A stretch of 64,000 nucleotides of DNA, from the NCBI GenBank assembly GCA_963697965.1, contig OY969108.1, positions 310,001 through 374,000 of the forward strand, read 5' to 3'. The stretch comes from JAPLJC01 sp963697965 (GTDB lineage: Bacteria > Desulfobacterota > Desulfobaccia > Desulfobaccales > 0-14-0-80-60-11). The notes under the pieces are model-generated. The model had not been told where the DNA came from and ran no database searches. It was given only the letters and a program-made list of their open reading frames with translations. How positions within the stretch are numbered: position 1 is the first letter of the stretch; each line of letters starts with the position of its first letter. Below are positions 1 through 7,781 of this stretch, one piece after another. The translations under genes were made by a program, and so were the position numbers.

Positions 1-900
1 ACCGACGCCGACGTGGACGGGGCCCACATCCGCACCCTGCTCCTCACCTTCTTCTATCGCCAGATGGCGTCCCTGGTCGAGGGCGGCTACCTGTACATCG
101 CCCAACCGCCCCTGTACCGCCTCACCCGGGGTTCGGAGAAGACCTACCTGAAGGATGACGGCGAATTCAAAAAGCACCTGCTGAAGCGGGGCATGGACAA
201 AAAGCGCCTCCGCCTGGGCGCCGGCCGCACCCTGGAAGGCGACCCCCTGGGTCAGGCGCTGGAAAAGGTCATCGCTTATCAGGAATATCTGCAACGCTTC
301 GAAAAGAGGGGTCTGGACCGCAGGGTTTTGGAGTTGCTGCTGGAAAAGGGCATCGTCTCCAAGGAGAGCCTGCGCCAGGAAGAGCTGCTGCGGGACCTGG
401 TGGCCGCCGCAGAGAGCGCCCAGGTGGGCGGCGCCCGCCTGGAGCCCGACGAGGAGCACCACGCCTGGGCCCTGGTCATTACTTCCGGGTCCCGGGATGG
501 GGGCGAGATGCGCCTGGACTGGGACCTATTGGGCGGCAGCGATTTTCAGGCCCTGGTCCGCCACAGCCAGGGGCTCCAGGACTTTCACCGCCCGCCCCAC
601 GTGCTGGAAGGCAAAGATCGCACCTGGGAATTCCCGTCCCTGGAGGAGATGGTCACCTTTATTCTGGAGGAAGGGCAGAAGGGCATCAATATCCAGCGCT
701 TCAAGGGATTGGGGGAAATGAACCCGGATCAGCTCTGGGAAACCACCATGGACCCGGAAACCCGCACCCTCCTTAAGGTCAACGTCGAAGACGCGGTGGC
801 CGCGGATGAAATCTTCACCATCCTCATGGGGGACAAGGTGGAGCCCCGCCGCGAATTTATTCAGAACAACGTCCTTGAACTGAATGAATTGGATATTTAA
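1..900 (+). CDS. gyrB: DNA gyrase subunit B, C-terminal part (5' truncated by window)
   Basis: This is the C-terminal half of the ATPase/TOPRIM subunit of DNA gyrase, which introduces negative supercoils. The frame is open from base 1 and reads DADVDGAHIRTLLL, the DxDxDG metal-binding part of the TOPRIM domain. It ends with the family-typical INIQRFKGLGEMNPDQLW and VEPRREFIQNN motifs. About 180 residues lie between these blocks, as expected for the insert-bearing GyrB of proteobacteria. ParE shares these motifs; the RFKGLGEMN and REFI tail favour GyrB. The start and the GHKL ATPase domain lie outside the window. Confidence 0.95.
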   Translation, partial: TDADVDGAHIRTLLLTFFYRQMASLVEGGYLYIAQPPLYRLTRGSEKTYLKDDGEFKKHLLKRGMDKKRLRLGAGRTLEGDPLGQALEKVIAYQEYLQRFEKRGLDRRVLELLLEKGIVSKESLRQEELLRDLVAAAESAQVGGARLEPDEEHHAWALVITSGSRDGGEMRLDWDLLGGSDFQALVRHSQGLQDFHRPPHVLEGKDRTWEFPSLEEMVTFILEEGQKGINIQRFKGLGEMNPDQLWETTMDPETRTLLKVNVEDAVAADEIFTILMGDKVEPRREFIQNNVLELNELDI

Positions 901-980
901 CTTCAACCATGGAGAGCCGTGCGGACGAGAGGCACAACCCCTGGCGACTCGAGCTAATCCACTTCTGAGGAGGGAAGATC

Positions 981-1385
981 ATGCAGCGCAAAGCCAGCTT
1001 CAAGACTTACGTCACCCGGCGGGAGGCCCTTTATGTGGGTGATACCCCGGACCATTGCCTGATGCTCACCGAGCTGGAGGGAGAGCCCATCGATTACACC
1101 CCCGGGGTGGCCGGAGCCTTCGTCTCGCGGCGCAGCGTCGGATTCCACGACCGCGTCAAAGGCGACGGCCTCATGAGTGGCTATGCCGTGACCATTTATG
1201 AGAACGGCGCGGTCTATTCCCGTTTTCAGGGGGAGAAAACAGGGCCGCTGACCAAGGGCAAATGGGAGGCTTACAAGGGTATCGGCAAGTTAAGCAACGT
1301 GAAGGGGAAAGGCACCTTTACGGTGACCCCAGGGAAGAAACCCGGCGAGTTTATTCTGGCGATGGAAGGCGACTACACCCTGTAA
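981..1385 (+). CDS. Conserved-looking hypothetical protein (134 aa)
   Basis: I do not recognise this protein. The ATG at 981 follows a good ribosome binding site (GAGGAGGG). The 134 residues have no signal peptide, membrane segment or cysteine pair suggesting metal binding. The second half is rich in Gly, Lys and Thr and in alternating hydrophobic residues, suggesting a small beta-rich soluble fold. It lies 80 bp after gyrB on the same strand. It is probably expressed, because start, ribosome site and codon use resemble its neighbours. Confidence 0.7.
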   Translation: MQRKASFKTYVTRREALYVGDTPDHCLMLTELEGEPIDYTPGVAGAFVSRRSVGFHDRVKGDGLMSGYAVTIYENGAVYSRFQGEKTGPLTKGKWEAYKGIGKLSNVKGKGTFTVTPGKKPGEFILAMEGDYTL

Positions 1386-1481
1386 GGTCCGGCCAAGCCC
1401 TTGCCAGTCCCTCATCCTAGATGCCCAAGGTCTCTTTCCCTTCCCTGCCGGGAGGGGAAAGGGCCTGGAGTTGAAGATACC

Positions 1482-1850
1482 TTGACGAGCCAGGATTTTT
1501 GCACCAGGTGCGGCGCAGGGTTGCAGGGGGAGGAGCCCCGACGCTATTTCAACCAAGTCCTCTGTGAGGACTGCTATGTGGAGGCCCTCAGTCCGCTCCG
1601 CACCTGCGATCCCTGGGCGGTGCACTGCGCCCGGACCCTCAAGGACCTGCGCGGCGGCCTTACCCTCACCGCCCGGCAGCAGCAGCTCTATGAGCTGGTC
1701 CAAGAAAAGGGAGAGGTCTCCTTTGTGGATGCGACCTCGGCCCTGGGGATCAGCGAAGACGAAGTGCGCCGGGAGTTTGCGGTGCTGCGGCACCTGGAAT
1801 TGCTCCGGGCCTTAAAGAAAGACCAGGGCATCTTCCTAACCCGATTTTGA
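1482..1850 (+). CDS. Zinc-ribbon / winged-helix protein
   Basis: A small protein with an N-terminal treble-clef-like zinc site: CTRCG near residue 7, then CEDCY about 25 residues later. A C-terminal winged-helix-like segment follows (LTARQQQLYELVQEKGEVSFVD and onward). The architecture suggests a DNA- or RNA-binding regulator. The frame is open further upstream to an ATG at 1401, but that stretch translates a low-complexity repeat (CCCTTCCCTGCCGGGAGGGG), so I prefer the TTG at 1482. The stop overlaps the start of the sigma-factor gene (TTGA), implying translational coupling. No specific target is visible. Confidence 0.7.
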   Translation: MTSQDFCTRCGAGLQGEEPRRYFNQVLCEDCYVEALSPLRTCDPWAVHCARTLKDLRGGLTLTARQQQLYELVQEKGEVSFVDATSALGISEDEVRREFAVLRHLELLRALKKDQGIFLTRF

Positions 1851-2404
1851 GCCCCGACCCCACTGATCTCGATTATGCGCTTCTCAAGAGGCTGGCGCGG
1901 GGGGACGCGGAGGCCCTGGAGGAGTTCGTCCGGCGCCACCAGCAGCGGGTCTACCAGATAGCCTACCGGCTTTTGCGGGACCACCTGGAATCGGAAGACG
2001 CAGTCCAGGAGGTCTTTCTCAAGGTCTACGAGAACGCCCACCGCTTTGAACCGAAGGCGAAGGTTTCCGCCTGGCTCCATCGCATCACCGCCAATCACTG
2101 CCTCAACCTGCTGCGCCGCCGGCGTCCTATGGGGTCCCTGGACCAGGAGGAGGGGACCGGGCCTCCGGACCCCGGGGCCAATCCCCTGGAGGTCCTGGAA
2201 GAGATGGACTTGCACCGCCGTCTGGAGGAGCTGCTGGGGGAGCTGCCGGAGAACCAGCGGCGGGCCCTGGTCCTGAAGCGCTTCGCCGGGCTCTCCTATC
2301 AGGAGATCGGCGAAGCCCTGGAACTGAGTCCCCAGGCGGTGGACGGCCTGCTGAAGCGGGCCCGCCAGTTCCTTAAAAAGGCCCTTAAGGACTATCTCGA
2401 CTGA
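1847..2404 (+). CDS. ECF-type RNA polymerase sigma factor
   Basis: A 185-residue sigma-70 family protein of the RpoE/ECF type. Region 2 is seen around residues 30-85 (RVYQIAYRLLRDHLESEDAV, then ITANHCLNLLRRRR). Region 4 is around 125-170 (LPENQRRALVLKRFAGLSYQ then a helix-turn-helix). It lacks region 3, as ECF factors do. The TTG start overlaps the preceding stop. The downstream zinc anti-sigma factor and Spy-like periplasmic protein make a classic envelope-stress module, so this factor probably responds to a cell-surface signal. Confidence 0.92.
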   Translation: MSPDPTDLDYALLKRLARGDAEALEEFVRRHQQRVYQIAYRLLRDHLESEDAVQEVFLKVYENAHRFEPKAKVSAWLHRITANHCLNLLRRRRPMGSLDQEEGTGPPDPGANPLEVLEEMDLHRRLEELLGELPENQRRALVLKRFAGLSYQEIGEALELSPQAVDGLLKRARQFLKKALKDYLD

Positions 2405-2732
2405 ATGGATCCCTGCACCACCGCCGGCCCAGGGCGCAAGGGATAAGCAAGGCCCCAGTTAAGGCAGCAAACCGGAGAAATTTTTGTTATATTTTAGGAG
2501 AGGTGTCTTGCCGCCCCGGGCGGGGCGCCGGCCACCGCGGCGGCCGCGCCGGTTTTGGCGAATTTAAGTGTTATGTTAGTAACAGGGTTATTGAGGGCAC
2601 CCTATATTTATCACACGGTGAAGCCCTTATTTATCAGCTACTCCGCGGGGGGAGAGAACTAGGCGGAGGTGGAATTAGTCTTTTTGCTGCTGCCTTCAAT
2701 AATAAGGATAAAGTTTAGGGAGAGATCAGCAG
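2405..2732. other. Intergenic stretch between sigma and anti-sigma genes
   Basis: No convincing gene. The middle (about 2480-2710) is distinctly AT-richer than its flanks. An open frame from TTG 2503 to 2718 gives a 71-residue Gly/Arg-rich peptide with no recognisable family. A ribosome-site-like AGGGAGAG lies just before the anti-sigma ATG. The separation suggests that the anti-sigma/Spy pair may have its own promoter, perhaps recognised by the ECF factor, but I see no clear ECF consensus. Confidence 0.4.
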
Positions 2733-3176
2733 ATGCCCGCGAAGTGCCCCGAGGTTCAGGACCGCCTTTCCGCCTGGCTGGACGGCGAACTGGCCCCTGA
2801 AGTGGCGGCCGAAGTTGCCCGGCACATTGAAAGCTGCGCCCACTGCCGCCGGGAACTGGCCCAGTTGGAGGCCCTGGAGCAAGCCCTCGGGTCCTTGCCC
2901 GAGGCGGCGCCGCCCCCGGGGCTGCCGGCAAAGGTGAGGGCCCGGTTGCCGCGGCCGCGGCGCCGCGCCTGGCAGTCCCTGGCACTGGCCGCCTCCCTGG
3001 TCCTGGGAATCCTCCTGGGAAGCACGCTGGGCCGGGATTTTTATCCGCTCACCCAGGAAACCGGCGTCGAACCGGAAGTGGCCAGCCTGGACGCCTTTTA
3101 TGACTATCCCCAGGGGTCCATGGGAATGGTTCTCGCCTCCTATCAGGAAGACGAAGTCAACGGCAGCGGCAAGTGA
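2733..3176 (+). CDS. Zinc-binding anti-sigma factor (ZAS family)
   Basis: A 147-residue membrane-anchored anti-sigma factor. The N-terminal ZAS domain shows C5, then H31-x3-C35-x2-C38 (HIESCAHC), the zinc motif used to hold and release ECF sigma factors. A Pro/Arg-rich linker precedes one membrane helix at about residues 82-100 (LALAASLVLGILLGSTLG). The short C-terminal part would be periplasmic. It overlaps the next gene by 4 bp (GTGA), so the two are co-translated. Its partner is almost certainly the sigma factor encoded just upstream. Confidence 0.9.
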   Translation: MPAKCPEVQDRLSAWLDGELAPEVAAEVARHIESCAHCRRELAQLEALEQALGSLPEAAPPPGLPAKVRARLPRPRRRAWQSLALAASLVLGILLGSTLGRDFYPLTQETGVEPEVASLDAFYDYPQGSMGMVLASYQEDEVNGSGK

Positions 3177-3733
3177 AACCCAACTGGCTTTTATATTTGG
3201 TAATTTTTTCTTTGGCCTTGAACTTCGGGACCATAGGCGCCTTTGCTTATCTCCGCTATGAGGACCAGGCAAGGCTGTACCCGGGAATGCCGCCCCCGCC
3301 CATGCGGGCCCTGTGGGGCGCTCTGAAGTTGGAAGACTCACAGCGGCAGGCCCTGCACGCCATGTTGCCGGAGCACCGGGGTAAGATCGCCGAAATCCGC
3401 AGCGCCTTGTTTCTGAAACGCCAGGAGATGTTCGATCTGTTAAAGGTCGAGGCTCCGGACATGTCCAAAGTGCGGGCCAAGATCGGGGAGATCAGCAGCC
3501 TCCAGGGCGAGCTGGAAGAGGAGCAGGTGCGGTTTTTGCTGGAGATCCGGAAGGAGTTGAAACCCGCCCAAAAAGTTGCCTTCCTGGATCTGATTCAGCA
3601 CCGCCTGAACCAGGAGCTGGCCGGACCCCGCGGTCCCCGGGGCTGGGCGGGCCCCGGGCCGAACCCCAGGCTGGGACCCGGTGGGGGGCCTGGCGAACCA
3701 CCTGACGCCGGGGGGCCGGGCGCTCCTGATTGA
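3173..3733 (+). CDS. Spy/CpxP-like periplasmic metal/stress sensor protein
   Basis: The N-terminal hydrophobic helix (about residues 5-27) acts as a signal anchor. A helical domain with many Leu, Glu and Lys follows (KLEDSQRQALHAMLPEHRGK, KPAQKVAFLDLIQHRL). This matches the heavy-metal-resistance/Spy-CpxP type of periplasmic chaperone-sensor. The C-terminal 45 residues are a disordered Gly/Pro run. The GTG start overlaps the anti-sigma stop. The protein probably senses or buffers envelope damage upstream of the sigma/anti-sigma pair; the stimulus is unknown. Confidence 0.8.
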   Translation: MKPNWLLYLVIFSLALNFGTIGAFAYLRYEDQARLYPGMPPPPMRALWGALKLEDSQRQALHAMLPEHRGKIAEIRSALFLKRQEMFDLLKVEAPDMSKVRAKIGEISSLQGELEEEQVRFLLEIRKELKPAQKVAFLDLIQHRLNQELAGPRGPRGWAGPGPNPRLGPGGGPGEPPDAGGPGAPD

Positions 3734-3774
3734 GGTTTTAGGGTGAGAAATAATTCGAGGAGGAAAATAATTTC

Positions 3775-4069
3775 ATGAAGAAAATATGGCGCTTTACCAA
3801 CGTCTGGGCGCTGGCCTTGGCTGGGTTGATGCTCCTGGCGGGGCCCGCATTGGCCCAAACCCAGGGCGGGGGCCCGGGGGGCAAACCGGCAGACCACGGC
3901 GGGTTGTGCACGGGTGGGCCGGGTGGGACTTGCCGCGGTCAATCCTGCCGCCATCAAGGGCCAACAGAAGTGCCCCACGCCGCAACAACAGTGTTCCCAG
4001 GCGCCGCAGGGCGCCAAATGCAGCACTGAGCCCAAGACCCAGGCCAATCCTCCGGCGTCCAGCCGGTAA
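3775..4069 (+). pseudogene. Small secreted Cys-rich protein, apparently frameshifted
   Basis: The ATG at 3775 has an excellent ribosome site (GAGGAGG) and a clear signal peptide (LALAGLMLLAGPALA). A Gly/Cys-rich segment follows. The original frame stops at 4029 with an unconvincing tail. The +1 frame from about 3932 instead gives a coherent Gln/Pro/Cys-rich tail (KGQQKCPTPQQQCSQ, GAKCSTEPKTQ) ending at TAA 4067-4069, directly before a terminator. One base indel in the G/C-rich stretch around 3920-3947 would join the two. It is either a real frameshift or an assembly error. It sits in the sigma/Spy cluster. Confidence 0.6.
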
Positions 4070-4106
4070 GGCAGGACTGGCCCCCTAATAAATGTCTCCA
4101 AATGCA

Positions 4107-4139
4107 GAGGGGCGGGTTATCAACCCGCCCCTCTCTTTT
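4107..4139 (+). terminator. Rho-independent terminator built from the GGGGCGGGTT repeat
   Basis: A perfect 12-bp stem (GAGGGGCGGGTT / AACCCGCCCCTC, loop ATC) followed by TCTTTT. It ends the sigma-factor cluster. The stem is a member of the dispersed GGGGCGGGTT palindrome family found elsewhere in the window. Confidence 0.8.
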
Positions 4140-4155
4140 CCACCAATTGATTCAC

Positions 4156-4234
4156 GTAGGGCGCGTCTCACGCGCCCACAATAAAGTTCATTATTTCCGG
4201 AGGACGTCAATGGTGCGTAGGACGCACCCTACGC
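4156..4234. repeat. Two short dispersed palindromes
   Basis: GGGCGCGT-CTC-ACGCGCCC at 4159-4177 is a perfect 8-bp inverted repeat. GGTGCGT-AGG-ACGCACC at 4212-4228 is a 7-bp inverted repeat that recurs almost identically near 57666 (GGTGCGTAAGACGCACC). These belong to short dispersed palindromic families and do not encode protein. Confidence 0.6.
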
Positions 4235-4340
4235 TTGGTTTTTAGGGCAAGCCCCCCGCGTTTCATCGCAGCCATAAATGGTTCCTTATTTATCCTCTCT
4301 CTCCCGCCCGGGGGAGCGCGATCGGGTGCGGGAGAATTTA

Positions 4341-4859
4341 TTAGCCCCCGCAACCGGAGCCGCAGGAGCCGGGGCCGCAAGAGCCGGAGCCGCAAGAGTC
4401 GGATTCGCAAGAGCAGGCCGACTGCTGGGTCGGATGGTCGGTGACGCCCAGGATCTTGATCTTGAAAAGCAGGGTCTTGCCTGCCAGGCGGTGATTGAAG
4501 TCCATCACGAATTTATCGGGCTCGATGGCCAAAACCGTTCCGGTCACGGGGCCATGGGGGCTGGTGAACCGGAGTTCCTGACCCACCTCGATGGGGTGGT
4601 CCCCCAGCATATCCTTGGGAAATTCCCGCTTGAGGTCATCCCGCGGCTCGCCATAGGCCTTATCCGGGGCCAGGGTCACCTGGTTTTCAGCGTTCACTTC
4701 CATACCGACGACGGCATCGTTAAAGCCGGCAATGATCCCGCCGGCGCCCACCTGAAACTCCAGGGGCTGGCGGCCGACGCTGCTATCGAAAACGGTGCCG
4801 TCTTCCAGGCTACCGGTATAGTGCAACTGCACAAAATCGCCATTTTTTACATTAGCCAT
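4341..4859 (-). CDS. SlyD-type FKBP peptidyl-prolyl isomerase with Cys-rich tail
   Basis: A cytoplasmic prolyl isomerase and chaperone. The FKBP domain is seen at the start (FVQLHYTGSLEDGTVFDSS, then a GFNDAVVGM loop). The insert-in-flap region typical of SlyD follows, around KREFPKDMLGD. The C-terminal 25 residues are almost only Cys, Ser and Gly in a repeating CGSGSCGPGSCG pattern, a likely metal (nickel or zinc) binding tail. I chose the ATG at 4859 (MANVKN) because of the GGAG ribosome site 8 bp upstream. A SlyD-type metallochaperone would suit an organism making nickel CODH. Confidence 0.9.
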   Translation of the reverse strand: MANVKNGDFVQLHYTGSLEDGTVFDSSVGRQPLEFQVGAGGIIAGFNDAVVGMEVNAENQVTLAPDKAYGEPRDDLKREFPKDMLGDHPIEVGQELRFTSPHGPVTGTVLAIEPDKFVMDFNHRLAGKTLLFKIKILGVTDHPTQQSACSCESDSCGSGSCGPGSCGSGCGG

Positions 4860-5050
4860 AAAATCTCCTTGGGCTCGGGCGGCTTTCAGGATTTGCCGCC
4901 TGCCGCAGTTATTGATCAATGATGGTCATGGGGAACCGAGCGGGCATACCTACCCTTAGCCCGCGGGACCGACGCGGGTGGCAGGGACAAAAAAGCCTCC
5001 CGGTTGCCGGCCCCAGGACCGGACGGGGTGGCGCTGGCGTGGAAACGGGG

Positions 5051-5254
5051 TTAGACCTTTTCGACGTTCTGGGCCTGGGGGCCTTTCTTCCCATCGACCA
5101 CTTCGAACTCGACTTCCTGGCCTTCTTCGAGGCTCTTGAAGCCTTCACCCGAAATGTTGCTGTGGTGCACGAAGACATCGGGACCATCGGGCTGGGAAAT
5201 AAAACCGTAACCTTTGGAATCACTGAACCACTTAACCTTGCCTCTTACTCTCAT
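5051..5254 (-). CDS. Cold-shock domain protein
   Basis: A 67-residue single cold-shock domain with the RNP1 motif KGYGFIS and the RNP2 motif VFVHHSNI. It binds single-stranded RNA or DNA and acts as an RNA chaperone. The start ATG at 5254 (MRVRGKVKWF) lies 6 bp after a GGAGG ribosome site. The length matches the CspA family. It is monocistronic, with a long leader region upstream (5255-5350). Confidence 0.95.
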   Translation of the reverse strand: MRVRGKVKWFSDSKGYGFISQPDGPDVFVHHSNISGEGFKSLEEGQEVEFEVVDGKKGPQAQNVEKV

Positions 5255-5350
5255 TACGACCTCCAAGAAATTCCAGGCAAAAAATAGGGGCTACGACCGG
5301 TAAAGGCCCCCTTCTGGAATAGCCCTACTGGTCCCGCATTGCCTGAATGA

Positions 5351-5566
5351 TTAATTTTACAAAATTTCTGTACATTTTGTCAAACCTTAGGACCGGGAAG
5401 GGCCAGAAATTTTTCTGAGCCGGTTCATCCCAATTACTTTATGACCGGTGTCTATTTGGGGGACGACCTGGGCATCGAAAAGAAGTGGCGGTTTATGCCG
5501 GCGATCAGGAGCGGCAAGCCTGTGGCCACGACGGAGGAGAGCCTGGTCAAGATAGAGGTCAAATGA
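5351..5566 (+). pseudogene. Possible 3' remnant of an unknown gene
   Basis: An open frame without a good start runs from the stop at 5348 to TGA 5564-5566. Its second half reads like real protein (FSEPVHPNYFMTGVYLGDD, KKWRFMPAIRSGKPVATTEE). The first half is AT-rich and unconvincing. An ATG at 5441 would give only 41 residues and has no ribosome site. I read it as the surviving C-terminus of a deleted gene, next to the MITE at 5588. The family is not recognised. Confidence 0.35.
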
Positions 5567-5587
5567 CTTCAAAAGGAAGGGCAGCCC

Positions 5588-5951
5588 AGTAGTGTCCGGC
5601 AGAGATTTTGCACAAGGACTGGTGAATGAAAATTGAAAAATGTAGCCGCAAGCCTTAAGCCAGAGAAGACGGGGCAGCCGGAAGCGCCAAAACTCCCTCT
5701 CCCCTGTGAGGGGAGCGGGATGGGGAGAGGGATGGCTATGCCTGGGTATTCGTAGGGGCGGGTTTTAAACCCGCCCCTACAGGGCGCATACATGGGTGCG
5801 CCCCTACAAGGCCATTCATCCCGCCTCACCCTGCCCTCTCCCCCCAAGGGGGGAGAGGGCAGAAAGCGAGAGAACTCCATAAGTTAATCAAAGAAGATTT
5901 GGGAGACTAGATCACAACGGCAGATTAGCAAAAACCTTGCCGGACACTACT
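5588..5951. mobile_element. MITE-like element, copy 1 (364 bp)
   Basis: A non-coding element with perfect 14-bp terminal inverted repeats, AGTAGTGTCCGGCA at 5588-5601 and its complement at 5938-5951. A possible 8-bp target duplication (GGGCAGCC at 5579-5586 and 5954-5961) flanks it. Inside are a GTAGGGGCGGGTTTT palindrome, a GGGCGCA/TGCGCCC palindrome and two CCCTCTCCCC/GGGGAGAGGG arms. The same element recurs at 23067-23441 and, as one end only, at 41565-41690. No transposase is encoded. Confidence 0.8.
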
Positions 5952-5991
5952 GAGGGCAGCCAGGTTTCCAGGGATAACCAGCAGAATTAAG

Positions 5992-6020
5992 TTGACAATA
6001 ACCGGTTATCCGGTTATCTA
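5992..6020 (+). promoter_or_regulatory. arsR promoter with ArsR operator
   Basis: TTGACA at 5992-5997 and TATCTA at 6015-6020 are 17 bp apart. The spacer holds the perfect palindrome ATAACCGGTTAT (5998-6009) and a second half-site CCGGTTAT (6010-6017), a typical place for an autorepressor. The predicted transcription start falls at or next to the arsR ATG (6027), and no ribosome site lies between. This suggests a leaderless transcript. Confidence 0.65.
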
Positions 6021-6026
6021 TAATTT

Positions 6027-6398
6027 ATGAAAAAGGAAGCCCAACTCTTTAAATCCCTGGCTGACGAAACCCGGCTGCAGATCTTCTGGCTCCTGATGGC
6101 GAAAGAGGAACTCTGTGTCTGCGACATCATGGGTGTCCTGGGCATCACCCAATCCAAGGCCTCCCGGCACCTGCGCCATCTCTTTCATCTGGGCTGGGTC
6201 ACGGATCGCCGGGAGGGGGTGTGGATGAATTATCGGCTGAGCGTCGCTCCCGGCAGCCCGGAGGACAAACAGCTAAAGTTGCTGGCGGAGATCTTGAGTT
6301 CCCGCCCGGAGGCCCAGGCGTTGCGGCAGCGGTTGGAGCAGTGGCTGGCGGCCAAAGTGCAGGTCCTGGAAGGCGCCGCCGCCTGTTCCTGCTCTTGA
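6027..6398 (+). CDS. arsR: ArsR/SmtB-family arsenite-responsive repressor
   Basis: A 123-residue winged-helix repressor. The recognition and metal region carries ELCVCDIM, matching the classical ArsR ELCVCDL motif whose cysteines bind As(III) on helix alpha-3. ITQSKASRHLRHL is the DNA-recognition helix. The C-terminal end carries a further CSCS pair. It opens the arsenic island. The operator ATAACCGGTTAT overlaps its own promoter and recurs before acr3, so it probably represses itself and the island until arsenite or antimonite binds. Confidence 0.93.
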   Translation: MKKEAQLFKSLADETRLQIFWLLMAKEELCVCDIMGVLGITQSKASRHLRHLFHLGWVTDRREGVWMNYRLSVAPGSPEDKQLKLLAEILSSRPEAQALRQRLEQWLAAKVQVLEGAAACSCS

Positions 6399-6428
6399 GC
6401 TTTTTAGCAGTTTTTTTACTTTTTTATC

Positions 6429-6456
6429 TTGACTTACCCGGATAACCGGTTATAAA
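6429..6456 (+). promoter_or_regulatory. Second ArsR-controlled promoter, upstream of acr3
   Basis: TTGACT at 6429-6434 and TATAAA at 6451-6456 are spaced by 16 bp. The same perfect palindrome ATAACCGGTTAT (6442-6453) overlaps the -10 region. An imperfect third copy (AACGGTTATCCGCTTAT) lies at about 6609-6625, just before acr3. This layout implies that ArsR controls the efflux and methylation genes separately from arsR. Confidence 0.65.
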
Positions 6457-6644
6457 GAAGCACCATGAGTACCGAGGCCCGCTCTTGTATATCGCTGGCG
6501 GATTTGACCCGGCTGAAAAATCCCGGGTTCTGGTTCCTGTTAAGGGGCTGCTGACTCCGGACTGGCTGGGAGAAGGCTAAATTTTTTTGACCAGACAATA
6601 CCCATGAAAACGGTTATCCGCTTATCCAAGAACTAGGAGCGCTC

Positions 6645-7730
6645 ATGGCCGCCACTATCGGCAAACGCCTCGGTTTTGTGGATCGCTTCCTGACCCTCTG
6701 GATTTTTCTGACCATGGGCATTGGGGTTTTCCTCGGTTATCTGCTGCCCGGCTTCACCAAAGCTTTGACGTATTTCCAGGTGGGCACCACCAATATTCCC
6801 ATCGCCATCGGCTTGATTCTGATGATGTACCCGCCGTTGGCCAAGGTGCGCTACGAGGAACTGCCCCGGGTCTTCAAAAATATTCGGGTCCTGGCCCTGT
6901 CGTTGATCCAGAACTGGCTGATCGGCCCCATCCTCATGTTCCTGCTGGCCGTCATCTTCCTCCGGGGCTACCCGCACTACATGGTGGGCCTGATCATCAT
7001 TGGCCTGGCCCGCTGCATCGCCATGGTCCTCGTCTGGAACGACCTGGCCCAGGGCGATGCCGAATACTGCGCCGGGCTGGTGGCCTTCAACTCCATCTTC
7101 CAGATGCTGTTCTTTTCCGTGTACGCCTATCTTTTTGTGACGGTGCTGCCCGCCTGGCTGGGAATCGCCTCGGGCCTGGAAGTCCGGGTCACCATTCTCC
7201 AGGTGGCGGAAAGCGTGATGATCTACCTGGGCCTCCCCTTCTTCGCCGGCATGTTTACCCGGTTCTTCCTGGTCAGGCGCCAAGGGCTTAAATGGTATGA
7301 AGAAAAATTCATGCCTAAAATCAGCCCCATCACCCTCATCGCCCTCTTGTTCACCATTGTGGTGATGTTTTCCCTCAAGGGCGAATACATTGTGGAACTC
7401 CCCCTGGACGTGGTGCGCATCGCCATTCCCCTGGTCATCTATTTCCTGGTGATGTTTTTTATCACCTTCTATATGTCGGCCAAGGCCGGGGCCGGATATC
7501 CCATTGCCGCCACTCTGTCCTTTACCGCGGCCAGCAACAACTTTGAGCTGGCCATCGCGGTGGCGGTGGCGGTCTTCGGCCTCCGCTCGGGGGAGGCCTT
7601 CGCCGCGGTCATCGGCCCCCTGGTGGAAGTCCCCGTGCTCATCAGCCTGGTGAACGTGGCCTTGCGCTTCCGGGAAAGATATTTTACCCCCCTGGCGGGC
7701 GAGCCAGGGGCACTGGAGGAAAAAGGGTAG
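6645..7730 (+). CDS. acr3: Arsenite efflux transporter, ACR3 family
   Basis: A 361-residue inner-membrane protein with about ten hydrophobic helices. It exports arsenite driven by the proton gradient. Family hallmarks include LARCIAMVLVWNDLAQGD in TM4, with the conserved Cys needed for transport, and FTAASNNFELAIAVAVAVFG near TM9. The ATG at 6645 follows an AGGAGC ribosome site. It is the main As(III) exit pump of the island and follows an ArsR operator. Confidence 0.95.
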   Translation: MAATIGKRLGFVDRFLTLWIFLTMGIGVFLGYLLPGFTKALTYFQVGTTNIPIAIGLILMMYPPLAKVRYEELPRVFKNIRVLALSLIQNWLIGPILMFLLAVIFLRGYPHYMVGLIIIGLARCIAMVLVWNDLAQGDAEYCAGLVAFNSIFQMLFFSVYAYLFVTVLPAWLGIASGLEVRVTILQVAESVMIYLGLPFFAGMFTRFFLVRRQGLKWYEEKFMPKISPITLIALLFTIVVMFSLKGEYIVELPLDVVRIAIPLVIYFLVMFFITFYMSAKAGAGYPIAATLSFTAASNNFELAIAVAVAVFGLRSGEAFAAVIGPLVEVPVLISLVNVALRFRERYFTPLAGEPGALEEKG

Positions 7731-7781
7731 GTCTGCGCAGGGTCAGTAAATTTGACCTCAACAGCTTAACAGGGGGTACAC

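Noticed and set aside
2503..2718. 71-residue open frame between sigma and anti-sigma genes
   Set aside because: Low-complexity Gly/Arg composition, TTG start and no family resemblance.
6465..6554. Possible selenoprotein with Cys-UGA after a 29-residue frame
   Set aside because: The alternative frame reads more like protein, the hairpin after UGA is only 4 bp, and no homologous selenoprotein comes to mind.
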